DNA of 64,000 bases. Origin: Beaufortia kweichowensis (Eukaryota; Chordata; Actinopteri; Cypriniformes; Gastromyzontidae). This document shows, piece by piece, positions 1 to 11,027 of this stretch. The notes beneath the pieces are model-generated. The model saw nothing but the letters and a program-made list of their open reading frames with translations, did no database searches and was not told where the DNA came from. The stretch's first letter is position 1. Every line of letters begins with the position of its first letter. The stretch is taken from positions 1,724,647 to 1,788,646 of the forward strand of contig CM032814.1 of assembly GCA_019155185.1 (NCBI GenBank), read 5' to 3'. Made by a program: the position numbers and the translations under genes.

Positions 1-1392
1 ACCCTGATGGGCAAGAAGTTGGTCAAGAAGTCCTCTGAAAAGATTGATGCAGCCAGCGAGTCAACAGAATCAGTTCCCTTGGTGTGCAAGTCAGCCAGTG
101 CCCACAACCTGACAGCTGATAAGAAACCAATTCACCCAAGAACATCCATGCTACAGAAGTCTCTAAGCGTTATTGCCAGTGCCAAAGAGAAGACACTTGG
201 TCTAACAGGAAAGACCCAAGCAGTAGAGGATCCCACAAAGAAAGCTAATCAAAAGAACAAGGATGCCAAGACCCCAGCTGAAACTGAAGAAACTGAAGGT
301 TATCCAAAGATGATTGTCAGTCAGTCAGTAGAGTACAAGCAGACAGCTGCCAAAACTGGTTTAATGAAGCAGCAGATTAGTGGAAGCCAACCTTCCATTT
401 GCTCAGAAGTAACCAAGGGCAAAGACTTGTATGACCTATCAGAGGTGTGCCCTTGGGAAGTGGAGGACCTGCCCACCCCATCAGAAAACAAGGTCCAGAA
501 ACATGTGTCCATTGCTCCGGAGCAAACCACTATAATCCACGGAAGTAGCAACAAGGTGACAAAGCAGCAAGCTCCCTACAATAGTAAACCTGCCGCATCC
601 CAACCTCAAGTGTCTGGAGAGGTCACCAAGACTCTAAGAGCTGATGTCTGTCCATGGGACTTTGATGAAGCGTCAAGCAAGCCAAAGGACTCTGGTTGCA
701 CGCCAGATCAGAGTAGATCTAAAAAGGACACTACACCAACTGATATCAAAGGTAAAGTAAGCTCCTCACGTGCTGAAGTCAAGGGTAAGGGTAGTACACC
801 AACAGAGGGCAAAGCAAAGACACTGTCTGAACCCACTAAATCCACAGGCAGCTCACTGCAGCCACCGACTAAGGCAGACGTGTGTCCATGGGACTTTGAA
901 ACTGTATCAAGTACCATCTCTGAAAAGACCCCTTGTTCTTCTCAGGCTCCTAAAACAAAGGAGCCCCATGCTATAAAGAAGGCAACGTCCCCTGTCAGAA
1001 TATTAGAAAATGAGAAGGCAAAGGGTGCAGTTGATGAAACAGGGAAATCAAAAACAAAAGAAAATCTCACTTATGGAAAGACTAAAGAAAGACCTACCAG
1101 TCAGATTAAACTGGCTGAGGTTTGTCCATGGGATGTTGATAGTAGTCCGGAAACTGTTTCTAAAGAGAAACAAAAAAGCCCAAATGTCGCAATAGCGAAA
1201 AGCAAGCAAGCGGATGTATGTCCTTGGGATTTTGAAGATGCAGCAACTAGTAAGGAAGCAAAGCGGAGCACCACTTCATCTGCTGGGAAACAAAAAAGTC
1301 CAAATTCCAAGAGCAGAGTTAGTAGTGGTATCAAAATGTCAGATGTCTGCCCTTGGGACTTTGATGACCAAACATCAACAAAAAAGGCATGA
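1..1392 (+). CDS. gpr158: GPR158 cytoplasmic tail, last coding exon (5' partial)
   Basis: The frame is open from base 1, so the exon begins upstream; the first visible ATG (base 7) is internal. What is present is a low-complexity hydrophilic tail rich in Ser, Lys, Thr and Pro, with no membrane segment. It carries six copies of a VCPW[ED] motif, with the valine at residues 147, 214, 292, 372, 404 and 447 counted from base 7 (one VCPWE, five VCPWD). This motif marks the C-terminal tails of the orphan class C receptors GPR158 and GPR179. Family knowledge: GPR158 sits in the plasma membrane and recruits RGS7-Gbeta5. I prefer GPR158 because myo3a follows downstream, as it does in mammals; GPR179 usually has many more motifs. 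The extracellular and seven-helix exons lie outside the window. The stop is TGA at 1390-1392. Confidence 0.82.
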   Translation, partial: TLMGKKLVKKSSEKIDAASESTESVPLVCKSASAHNLTADKKPIHPRTSMLQKSLSVIASAKEKTLGLTGKTQAVEDPTKKANQKNKDAKTPAETEETEGYPKMIVSQSVEYKQTAAKTGLMKQQISGSQPSICSEVTKGKDLYDLSEVCPWEVEDLPTPSENKVQKHVSIAPEQTTIIHGSSNKVTKQQAPYNSKPAASQPQVSGEVTKTLRADVCPWDFDEASSKPKDSGCTPDQSRSKKDTTPTDIKGKVSSSRAEVKGKGSTPTEGKAKTLSEPTKSTGSSLQPPTKADVCPWDFETVSSTISEKTPCSSQAPKTKEPHAIKKATSPVRILENEKAKGAVDETGKSKTKENLTYGKTKERPTSQIKLAEVCPWDVDSSPETVSKEKQKSPNVAIAKSKQADVCPWDFEDAATSKEAKRSTTSSAGKQKSPNSKSRVSSGIKMSDVCPWDFDDQTSTKKA

Positions 1393-4300
1393 CACTTTAC
1401 GTGAGTAGATAGTCCTCGTTAAATGTGCTTTTTCTTTTATAAATACACCATGGATTATAAACTTTGATAGAAGTTATGGTGATATGGAGAAGAAAATCAA
1501 CAAGTTGCACAAGCTGCCTTTCTCTTCAACTTTTAGTTTTCCTTTTGTGTTTTTTGAAATAAAAAAGAAAACAGAAAAAAAAACAACAACAATGCAACAA
1601 CTCACCAGGCATTCCAGATTCTGAAGTATTTGTTGAACCTTTAAATAGAAATAGTAGTTTACAATTATGCAACTCTTTATGTGCAATGTAAAAAAGATGC
1701 CTATACTCATCACATGTATCGTCATTAACTCTTCTAAATAGCTGCATCTGTAGCCTTTCATTGACTCTGGCTTCCACAAAAGATTGTATATGTTCCTGTT
1801 ACATAGGAAGATCTTTATCTGGACCATGCATGAAGCGTCATGGAGTAAGCCTGGGCCATTTCTCTTTTTTCTTTTGTTTCACACATTATGGTTTAGTTTG
1901 CGCAAAAACAAATATTTGCCAAAGATAGAGGTAACACCCAATAAATCTAAGAACTCAAACCTCAATAGCATCACAGAGGCACTACATATGTACAGTGAGC
2001 CGAATTCATACGGCTGCTGGGAAAACTAGCCTGTAGCACTTTAGTGAGGAACATACTTGGAAAGACAGTTAACAGAACATAACCGCATTCATATTTAAGC
2101 TAGTTTGTCTTTTTTGCCATTGCTGTTTTTTTTTACTGAAGTTTAGATTATTTGTTCACATCTTTTAGTTTTCCTAACTAGAAAAAAGACATTTCTAATG
2201 CTTCCGAATTTGCCGATATATTATCCTGAATGTGCCTATTGAAATAGTCCTGTACCAGTCTTACTTTTATTAGGAGATGTAAAACCTTCAAGCATCATCT
2301 TATTTTTGAAAATGAAAAGAGATTTAGTTTATATATTAGCAATGTTGCAAAACTGCAAATGTGTTTTGAACGGGGTACACTAGAGACAAAAATTGTTCAG
2401 TACTCAGTTTACGGGACCAGAGAATATTGTTTTTCTCAGCGTAGGGCACAATCATTAAGGTTTGGTCTTTGCCTCTAATATTTTGTTTCGTTCACGATTA
2501 GACTACTCATGACCGTGTAAAACATATCAGATTCTGACTCGAGTCTCAAGCTTTTCTTTTCAACATGTATCTGCTCTTCTTTAGTATTTTATGGTAATTA
2601 CATCACTTGATTTAGAAACATAAACTTTGTTCTCACATTATTGATTTTTTTAGTCAATTTATCACTTGTTTAAAAGAAATATGCCCAGTGACCACTGATG
2701 AATTATTAATACAATAATGTATCTAAATTTCTGTTGGAATGTGAACATATCTTGTATGCCTTCTGTAATGATGTCAAGGTAACATAATAATGTCAACACA
2801 TGAGCGGTTCTACATGAAATCTGCAGATTTTCACATTTTCATGGCGCATTTTTGAGGAGAGGACACATTGCAGATATTAAAAAATCTGGTAAAAAAAATT
2901 AATAGAGCTACTACATATATATTGGTTAAAAATTATACAAAATGTTTAATAAATCCACAGTGGTTGGAACATGAGTGAAACGTTTAAAATGGTCATTATA
3001 TGAGAATCTGTGGAGTTCTGCATGCAAAGATTTCATGTAGACCAGCACATGAGGCATGAACTGTTGTACAGTCTGATGCCTAATACTAATAACATGTGAA
3101 ATGTCCGCATAAATGTCACATATTACAACCAATCCTGAAGACCCAGTCCTGCAGTACTCAAATGATTTTGTAATGACAGATATTCTTGTTCTGTAATGCT
3201 GTGTGATGCACATTACAGGATTACAGAGGAAGCATTCTACCATGTATATATGTTATATGTACCAAAGAGGTAAAAAATGTACCTAAAAAAGAATACATTA
3301 CATTATGTGAACGAATTAAATGATGTCAAACTCCACAGTGAGGTAAATCTACCAATAATTTATAAATGATAGTTTAAATCTAATAAAACTGAGCATCTGC
3401 CCATAACAGTACTGACGTTGATTGAGTTGAGGGGTCATTTCTGTTTTGCAGTGCACTTTGAACACTGTAGCTTTTAAAAAACTTATATTATTTGATGAAT
3501 TTAGTTCTAGATGAAATTAGGGGGTCGGCAAGTTATTTGGTTTTTTTATTGGGTGTAACAGCTTTAAGGAATGAGAAAATGGTACTGTCTTAAGAAAATG
3601 GTACAAAATACCAACAGGAAGAAAAGCGATACTGAGGACATAAGAAAACATATACTCCAACAAATGTATCATGTTATTTTAAATTCATTTCTGTATCGTA
3701 TACATGTAAAGGCACAAAGGAAAACTCATTTTATTTACAAATATTATTAACCCTTAACTTTACATAATAAAAAATACATAATACAATATTGGAAAATATA
3801 CATGATGGGAACATGAAAATGTACTGCAATGTAAGAATGACCAATGTAGTACTTAACTGACCACAAAGCACTAGTCAAGAAAGGACCCAATTTATTGTAA
3901 TGAACTTATGCATCTTTTATTTAGAACCTGAAATTTCTCTTCTCTTCATCAGGATATGGGCTCATGCATTTATAAATCTATTAAGGGGTCATTCACCAAC
4001 CCCCTTAACAGTGTATTCATCCCATACTCTGGTGAGAACAAAACCCTTTCCAGAGACTGTTATTAATGTATGCTTATATGGATGTGTAAAATTGACCAAC
4101 TTTGTTACTTAGAGAATGTTTCTGGGAATGGTTGTTGTATCGTAGTGCATCCCACTAGTTTACAAGTTTTACCCATCTGCAACTACTCAGTTGATCTCTA
4201 TGTAGTATGATAAACACTTAATTCATGACCTGTTAATGTTAATGGTAACTTTGCCTATATCATTGTCTTGGTGCAATATTTAGTTCAGTTTTTGGAGTTT

Positions 4301-4720
4301 ACTAAAGTGATTACTTATCTATTTATGAATTTATTTTGGTTACCTAGCTTGTTTACTTGGGCCCCACGTGTGTCCCATCACTGTTACGTGTCGGGGGCAC
4401 TCCTACTACTAACGCGGTATTGTCTTAGCTCTTACTCTCGTTGCTTCTGCATGATAATGAGAAATTAGTAAGACTGATGTTTCACTGCCCTTGATAGAAC
4501 TTAAAAAAATAATCTTTGATCTTTATTGGACTGTTACGAGTTGTATAGTGAGTAAAACTGTACCCTACCCACTGTATTATGTGCTTGTTATATTAAATGC
4601 TTTATGACAAGCTTATAGCATACACATATGGAGATATTTGGTAGATTTATATTGTGTAACATTGTGATAGCATGTACATAAAAATACCTCCTCTGCAATA
4701 AATATTTCTATAAAAAGCAG
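1393..4720 (+). other. Probable gpr158 3' UTR
   Basis: About 3.3 kb of AT-rich sequence with no convincing coding frame follows the gpr158 stop. The extent is inferred from a good poly(A) signal at 4697-4702 followed by a T/G-rich stretch. An earlier AATAAA at 1558-1563 could give a short isoform. The small frames here on either strand show no recognisable domain. Confidence 0.45.
4697..4702 (+). other. AATAAA poly(A) signal, candidate gpr158 3' end
   Basis: Canonical hexamer followed about 20 bases later by TTTCGTGTTG-type T/G-rich sequence. It is the best 3' end candidate before the intergenic repeats begin. Confidence 0.45.
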
Positions 4721-5488
4721 TTTCGTGTTGACTGGATCAATTGAAATGACATGATAAACCCAACAGTAATTTGCATGATTACGTGATTATAGGTGGGTAT
4801 ATTTTGCATTTAAAGACTTTAACAAATCTACTGTAGCAAATAGTAGCCTGACAACTTCTAAACCAAACTTTGCTTCTCATTGAATTGATGAAAGCCTTGC
4901 AGCCAGATTCAAATCAATTAATCATTTAAGCATACCAAGCTTTATAGTAATGCACAATTGTGTTTTTAAAACACCACATTGTATGACAAAGTACAATATA
5001 GATATAAATATAGCATAAAGACTGACCTAGGAATATTGAATATTGTTCAATGCATGCCTCAGTAAATCTAAAGAGACCACTCTTATGGTTTTACATTATA
5101 TACTTTTGTATTTGCAAAAATAAAATAATGGCACTGTGAGGGAACATATACCCTCTGGTCATGATTTTGGTGACATATACAAAGTATTGGTCCATGTTGC
5201 TCGTCATCATTTTCATTGTTGCAATATACAAAACATTTTGTTCTGTGAGTGTTTTTTAGATACTACATATCACATTTTGTGGAACTTGGACAAGAGTAAC
5301 TTCTTCATAAAATGACATCATAAAGTGCATTTGAATCACAAAAAAAATGAATCGTTTACGCTGATTCAAAAAAATAACAAGCAGACAAGGTTTACGAAAC
5401 ACCAGATGAGTTTATTTGAGTAACAGAAACAATAGCCGAGTATGATTTGAATAGTCTGTCGAGATGATTGAGCTGTGCCATTTTTACT

Positions 5489-5878
5489 TTAATGCTGGGG
5501 TAAGACGACATCCGCTGCTGTGGTGGAAGCATCTACTTTGACTAAAACTGGCTTCTCAGGGACATGGTGAACAAGGACCAGATGTAAAAGAAGTTTTAAG
5601 ATATTGTAGGGCTTGAAAACTTTCTCGGGTACAAGGAGATTGGTCAATGGAGTTACTCTGGTGCTGTAGTTCTCAATTAAACATCCTTAGAAATTGGCAC
5701 CGATAAATACTTGGAAGTTCTTCAGCTTTGCCAGCAGTAGCGATGTTTGGAAATCTTGAACTCTACCTTTACTAACTGACCTGGTGTTTTCTTGACATAT
5801 CCTTGGATAGGCTCCAGAATTCTCTTTGACTTTACATGGGATAAGTGACGAAGAAAATGGATGGATGAATTTTGCCAT
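5489..5878 (-). mobile_element. Decayed Ty3/gypsy reverse-transcriptase fragment
   Basis: On the minus strand one frame, interrupted by a single internal stop, reads with the spacing of the region between the gypsy RT palm/thumb and the RNase H start. In order it shows a KLKNFQVFIGANF segment (compare the family pattern of a conserved FLG..NFYR block), then IENYST followed by TPLTNLL, then a VLVH..PEKPVLVKVDAS block, which marks the beginning of gypsy RNase H. The conserved Tyr after ANF is a stop codon. Nothing resembling protease, integrase or LTRs was found nearby, so this is a dead fragment. Length and similarity are judged by eye. Confidence 0.6.
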
Positions 5879-8800
5879 CTTATCTCTTCTTATCTTAGGC
5901 TGAGATGAAACATAACTGTGCTTTAAAAATATTTATTGCAAAACTGATTGAATTTACAAACATATTCCCTAATGTTGCAAAATTCTCATGGTTGGTGTTA
6001 CAGTGTCAGCAGTTTTGCTTTCATTAATAATGACTGATCTTTCCACAAAGGCTCCATCCTAAGGGGTAAATTTGTGTTCTGGCAGTCTTAGTTCTCTCCA
6101 AGTTTTGTTTACTTTAAACTCGAAGGAAGCTTTTAAAGCCTTCTACATTGTAACCACTTTAGGATATTCATATGCATGTTTTGGCTCAGCTCCTGAAAAG
6201 CTTTTATAGGGATGCTGTAGTCTTTCTGACAGAGATCAGTTGGAGCCCTGTGTGAGGAAATACATCAAGATATCAGGTTCTTATATTCCTGTCAACTTCA
6301 GTGGACGCATGAAGTCAATGGCCTTATAACTGTGGTACAGCTACTTGATTTCAATACTGCAGCCCAGACGACATCCAACAACAATGCAGAAACTTTGCAG
6401 AACTATCTTAACAAAAAGTCTTTATACATGTAGCCTAATGGTGTATAACAGATAGGACACTTTGTACAGCTCAGTCTGAGAGATTATCAGTAACCCAAAG
6501 GAGATGGAGCTTAACAAAGGCTCAATTAAATATTTTGTGGGGGAGTAAACAAACCGACCTCTTTGATTGTTTTAGCAACACTTTCACATCTTGCAAATAA
6601 CTTTGAGACCAAGCTTGATTTGTCCTTTTACAAAAGTTTAGTAATCTGGGTTCTGTGAACTTTATGGATTTTGAGTCCCAACAAGTTGTAATGTAAGGTA
6701 AAAGCACACTGAAAGAGTATAAACAAATCACTTTAGTATTGATTTGTCTTTTCTAGAGCACTCTGTCAGCGCAACGAACAGCCAATCAATACTGCGAGAC
6801 CAGTGTCTTTCTACATGGACACAAATGAAAAAGAATCTTATTCAATTTTAACTATCACATATCACATCCCTATCTTTGGGTCACTCAGAAATCATTCATT
6901 TTATAAATGTTTCAAAAAATCTAAGTTTTTTGAAGAATATCTTGATTTTCTTGAATGTTTGCAACAATACTCCATTTGTAGCGTACTTTTTAGTATTTGC
7001 CCTACCAAAGTTTTTTATTTATAACCATCATTTATATTATTTAATTATGTTACTGTTTTATGATAAAGTTCATATTAATTCACTATACTGTATGTGTGGG
7101 CACTGTGAATTGAATTAACAGCTTGTTATTAATATAAATGCAAATCAGTGGAAAAAACGATGCACAGTAGTGAAACTAAATGCTCAGGTTTGCTTTATAT
7201 CTGGAAATATGAAAGCTCTTCAGCCTTCATCAAATTCTAATGCATTTCTTTTTCAGCTTCTCTCTTCAATAGCTATAACACTGAGATCTATTTAGACAGC
7301 TTTTCTTTTAAATTAGTCACACTATTGTCATATAAAACAAAAGCACTAAAACTTATTCATTATCTGCTTAAATTATCACATTTTTTTTCTTTCTGACAGT
7401 CACACTGGGTGAGCTGATGCGGACAGAGCTCAGGGCTAAATGAATTCAATCCCCCATAGCTCTGGTTGTGCTGAGAAGATAAATCCAGCGCAGGACACCC
7501 ACACTAGTTTTTTTATTTCCCTAGGCAACACACTGTACAGTGGGCCACGCGTTTGTATTAGGAAAATTCATGACTCATCAAGGTGTTCTGGAGGCGATAC
7601 TAATCCTACATGGCTCAGCTCATGAATATTAATTTGGTCACATTGACATTCTGGGATCATTTAGTCACACATTCTTATTTATTTTCATGTACATTGTGTG
7701 ATTTGTTGAATAGACAGCTAACTGGCCATTTACCAACAAATGCCTTAATCATCAGATGAGAATCTCTTTATTGATTCAATTATTTCTTCCAGACATCAGT
7801 ATGAATAAATGGAGAACAAACATTTAAGTAAACAGTAAACATTTTCTTTTTAAGTCTCTTTCATATATTTCTCCTGGGAAAAAAGACACAGAACTTTCTC
7901 CATTATAGTTTAAACAACATCTCAGCTATGTAACAAACTGAGCTTCGATTTGCAAAGTCTCCAATTAAAAGTCAGTATTGTTGAAGGTTTTAATCTCAAC
8001 ACAATTTTTTTTCCAATCCATATTATTTTACCTATACCTACTACTTTTATTATACACCCCCATACTCTTCATGTATTTTCACAATACATCTGAGAGTTAA
8101 TACTTCAGCTTCTACCAAATGCATAAATGTAAAACAAATGTCTAAAATGAAAACTACATAAATCTCCTGAAAAAAGAAGGAGCAACATCTAAATAAACAA
8201 TAGGATTTTCCTCTGGGTGGCCCCTGTTGGTAGATGCCATAACTACACCATTATATGCTGGCACATCTAAAATCACTGGCTAAAATCACAAATAAATGAC
8301 ATATTTCCAACCAATCAATTGTGTCATAACTTTAGTTTCTTATAAGCTCAAATTGTGCTAAATAGGTATAGGTAATTAATATCCATGAGCTGAAGCAGCA
8401 TGACCGCAGCAGCATTTGTTAATATGTAGCTTCATCATAACTTGCCCAAAAACAATTCAATGCAAATGGTAATTGTAAATCTAAAAAGAGTGATGACATG
8501 TCATTAAGGTTTTGCTTTCTTATACTCCATCCCACTTGAGACATTTGAAGTCTAATGCTGCTAATTGTGCTGAAAGGTGTATATCTCAAAATGCCCACAT
8601 TTGCATATTTTTGGACAAAATTATTAAGGGGCTGCATTTTCATTTAGGGTAGTGCTGAACTTGTAGAATGCAGCACATATTTGTGCATAATTTATGCCTT
8701 CAAATGTCATTATTTCTTTTAGGTGAAATACAATCTTAGTGAGTCACTATTTACAGGCTTGCACGGCCGTGTATATTCTGTTTCTGTATATAAACCAGCT

Positions 8801-9689
8801 GTCTTTATCATCTAAGAGGCATTGAAGAATAATGCCTTCAAAAAAAGTTGCTACTTCAATCGCATAATGAAGAAAGATCCAGTCATCTGCAAAATTCAGA
8901 CACCAATTATGTTTGGCACGCATTCTTAAAACCCAGCTACAACAGCTCACATTCTTCACAATTTCCCAAATGACCCAAACTTCCTCCGCAGCACTATTTG
9001 CCATGATTAACTCCAAGCCCTTATGACATATTCACCCAATTAAAGGCCCTCTCTATACTGAACATCATTTCCATGAGATATTCCTCTGCGCCACGCTGTC
9101 AGCACCGATGGTACAGCTACACTATTCCACCCACCCACGCCACACACACATAGACAGGGTATGTTCAAATCACAAAACTGGCGTTATGAACTGTATCTTG
9201 TCTGCTATTGTTAATTAGTAAAACAGTAAACTTTATATTTTATTTTTAAAAGGCACACATGAATTTATGTTGCAAATAAGCATGTGTAAATGCACCTTTC
9301 CAAAATCTGAAAACAGTTCCAGCGACTCACCTCTGGCAAAGGTCCCATATTTTAAAATAACAGGCACACACCTTTGGGTTAGTATGCAAATGAATGCAGT
9401 GCCTTTTTAATTAATCTGGAAAAGCACTAACAACACTACACAACAGTTAACATGTAGTGGCATCTAGTGGAACAAACCAGCAGTGAGCCACACTTACTAT
9501 CACAAATTATTAGGTAACCTCAACAATAATGACACAAATACATTGTCCTAATCATAAACTCAAAAAACATAAACTCTCCTCTTTCCCTAAAGGTATTATC
9601 TTGCACTACGAAACTTGATAATTTACTAAAGCACTTCTTCATACAATTCTTGCCTCCTAATGATGTATCACTTCACTGCCTCCAAAATA

Positions 9690-9740
9690 TTTGCACGTCA
9701 CTTTGAATAAAAGCATCTGCTAAATGCCTAAATGTAAATG
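9690..9740 (+). repeat. SINE 3' tail fragment
   Basis: The sequence CACTTTGAATAAAAGCATCT followed by GCTAAATGCCTAAATGTAAATG matches the tail shared by many fish tRNA-derived SINEs. The same tail recurs at 60,091-60,140. No tRNA-like head is visible upstream. Confidence 0.55.
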
Positions 9741-10889
9741 AAGAGAATTAATCATGTTCTGTATTTTATACTGTGCTCAGCCTAGTACAGTACATGCTTG
9801 AAAATTTTAATCATCTGTTAATATTCTGTGTTCTTGAAAAATGTTCTTGTTCTTAATATAATTGCTGTTGTTGTCATGAAAGAAAAGTATCACAGTCAGT
9901 ATTTTGGTTTTGGAAAGTGCTGCTTTTTATAAAGAAATATATACAGTATATACAGTAACCAGCTTTGGGTCTCCAGAACTGGATTGAGGTTTACTAATTT
10001 AGGTAAATCAATACATGTGTTTCTGATATTCAGGATATTTTTATCTTTATTTGCATCTTTAAGTGTACATTGAACATTTAAATGCATGTACAGTGGTTCA
10101 GAAATGCTCTAAAAGTTTACATTATCTATTAAATAACAAAATACGTAATGAAGTTGTACCTGAATAATAAATGATGCCATATTTATGCTTCTACACTGGT
10201 TATCATTTACTAACATACAGATTGTACACTGGAAGTACACTGCTGTGCTGTGGCCTGAGAAAATCAATCTGATTTCATCATGATACGCAATTGTCTAATT
10301 TGATCAGCACAAGATATGTGTTGCATAATTTCTTGCCAAGAATAGACTTGAATATTCCGGCCCATTTAAATTTGTGGGTTTTTTTGCCACTAGGGTGCAG
10401 CATTTCTTTCACACAGATCACGGATTAACTAACGTGTAACTGTCGTGTAAATGTCAAATAAATGTGTTACTGCAACAAATTAAGGTGTACATTGTACCAA
10501 ATTACCACATATATCTTGACAAAAATGTCTCACTTTAGGTTAAAATCATTTTTTAGATATAAATCTTTTTGGCCAATATCATTATGTCACTATTGTTCTG
10601 TAGATAAACTGCCTTTAAATCTGCTTTTAAAATGTGTTTTAAAAATCTTTGTTAATTTTTTAGGATGTAGCCAATATGATACAGTAATTGCAATACATGT
10701 CGTTCACATAACAACAATATAATGTAATAATACCTTTAATATAATATTGTAATTTAAAACATTAATAAAAAGCAATGTAATTTCTTGTACGCCCTTCTAC
10801 TTCATGCACTACAATGAAATAAAATAAATGTCAGAGTGTTTTGCTGACTCCAGGCAGGACATGGGTAAAATCCATCCCGTTATACGTGC

Positions 10890-10897
10890 TGACGTCA
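10890..10897. promoter_or_regulatory. Palindromic CRE (TGACGTCA) upstream of the annexin gene
   Basis: A perfect TGACGTCA lies about 130 bases before the annexin start codon and just before a CpG-rich stretch (10,910-10,945). This is the consensus for CREB/ATF factors. The position fits a proximal promoter. No TATA box is obvious. Confidence 0.45.
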
Positions 10898-11027
10898 TTT
10901 ACAGAAAGTGCAGCGCGTCGCGTCTCCGGCCTTTACATCGGACAGTAGTCGTCTGCTTCGCCAGGACATCATCATCATCATCATCTGATCTTTAAACATC
11001 CACATCTGTGCTACAAACACATTCAAC

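Larger units (their letters stand above)
4721..10889. other. Intergenic region between gpr158 and the annexin gene
   Basis: No gene is supported in these 6 kb. The region holds a decayed gypsy reverse-transcriptase piece (5489-5878), a SINE tail (9690-9740) and otherwise plain AT-rich DNA. The stretch 7390-7640 is more balanced in composition and includes a TGAATATTAAT core, so it could be a regulatory element, but nothing direct shows this. Confidence 0.5.

Noticed and set aside
1101..1334. Minus-strand frames under the gpr158 tail
   Set aside because: They mirror the repeated motif-coding DNA and show no independent protein signature.
1474..1827. 117-aa minus-strand frame after the gpr158 stop
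   Set aside because: Low-complexity, Phe/Ser/Ile-rich frame from AT-rich 3' UTR; no homology recognised.
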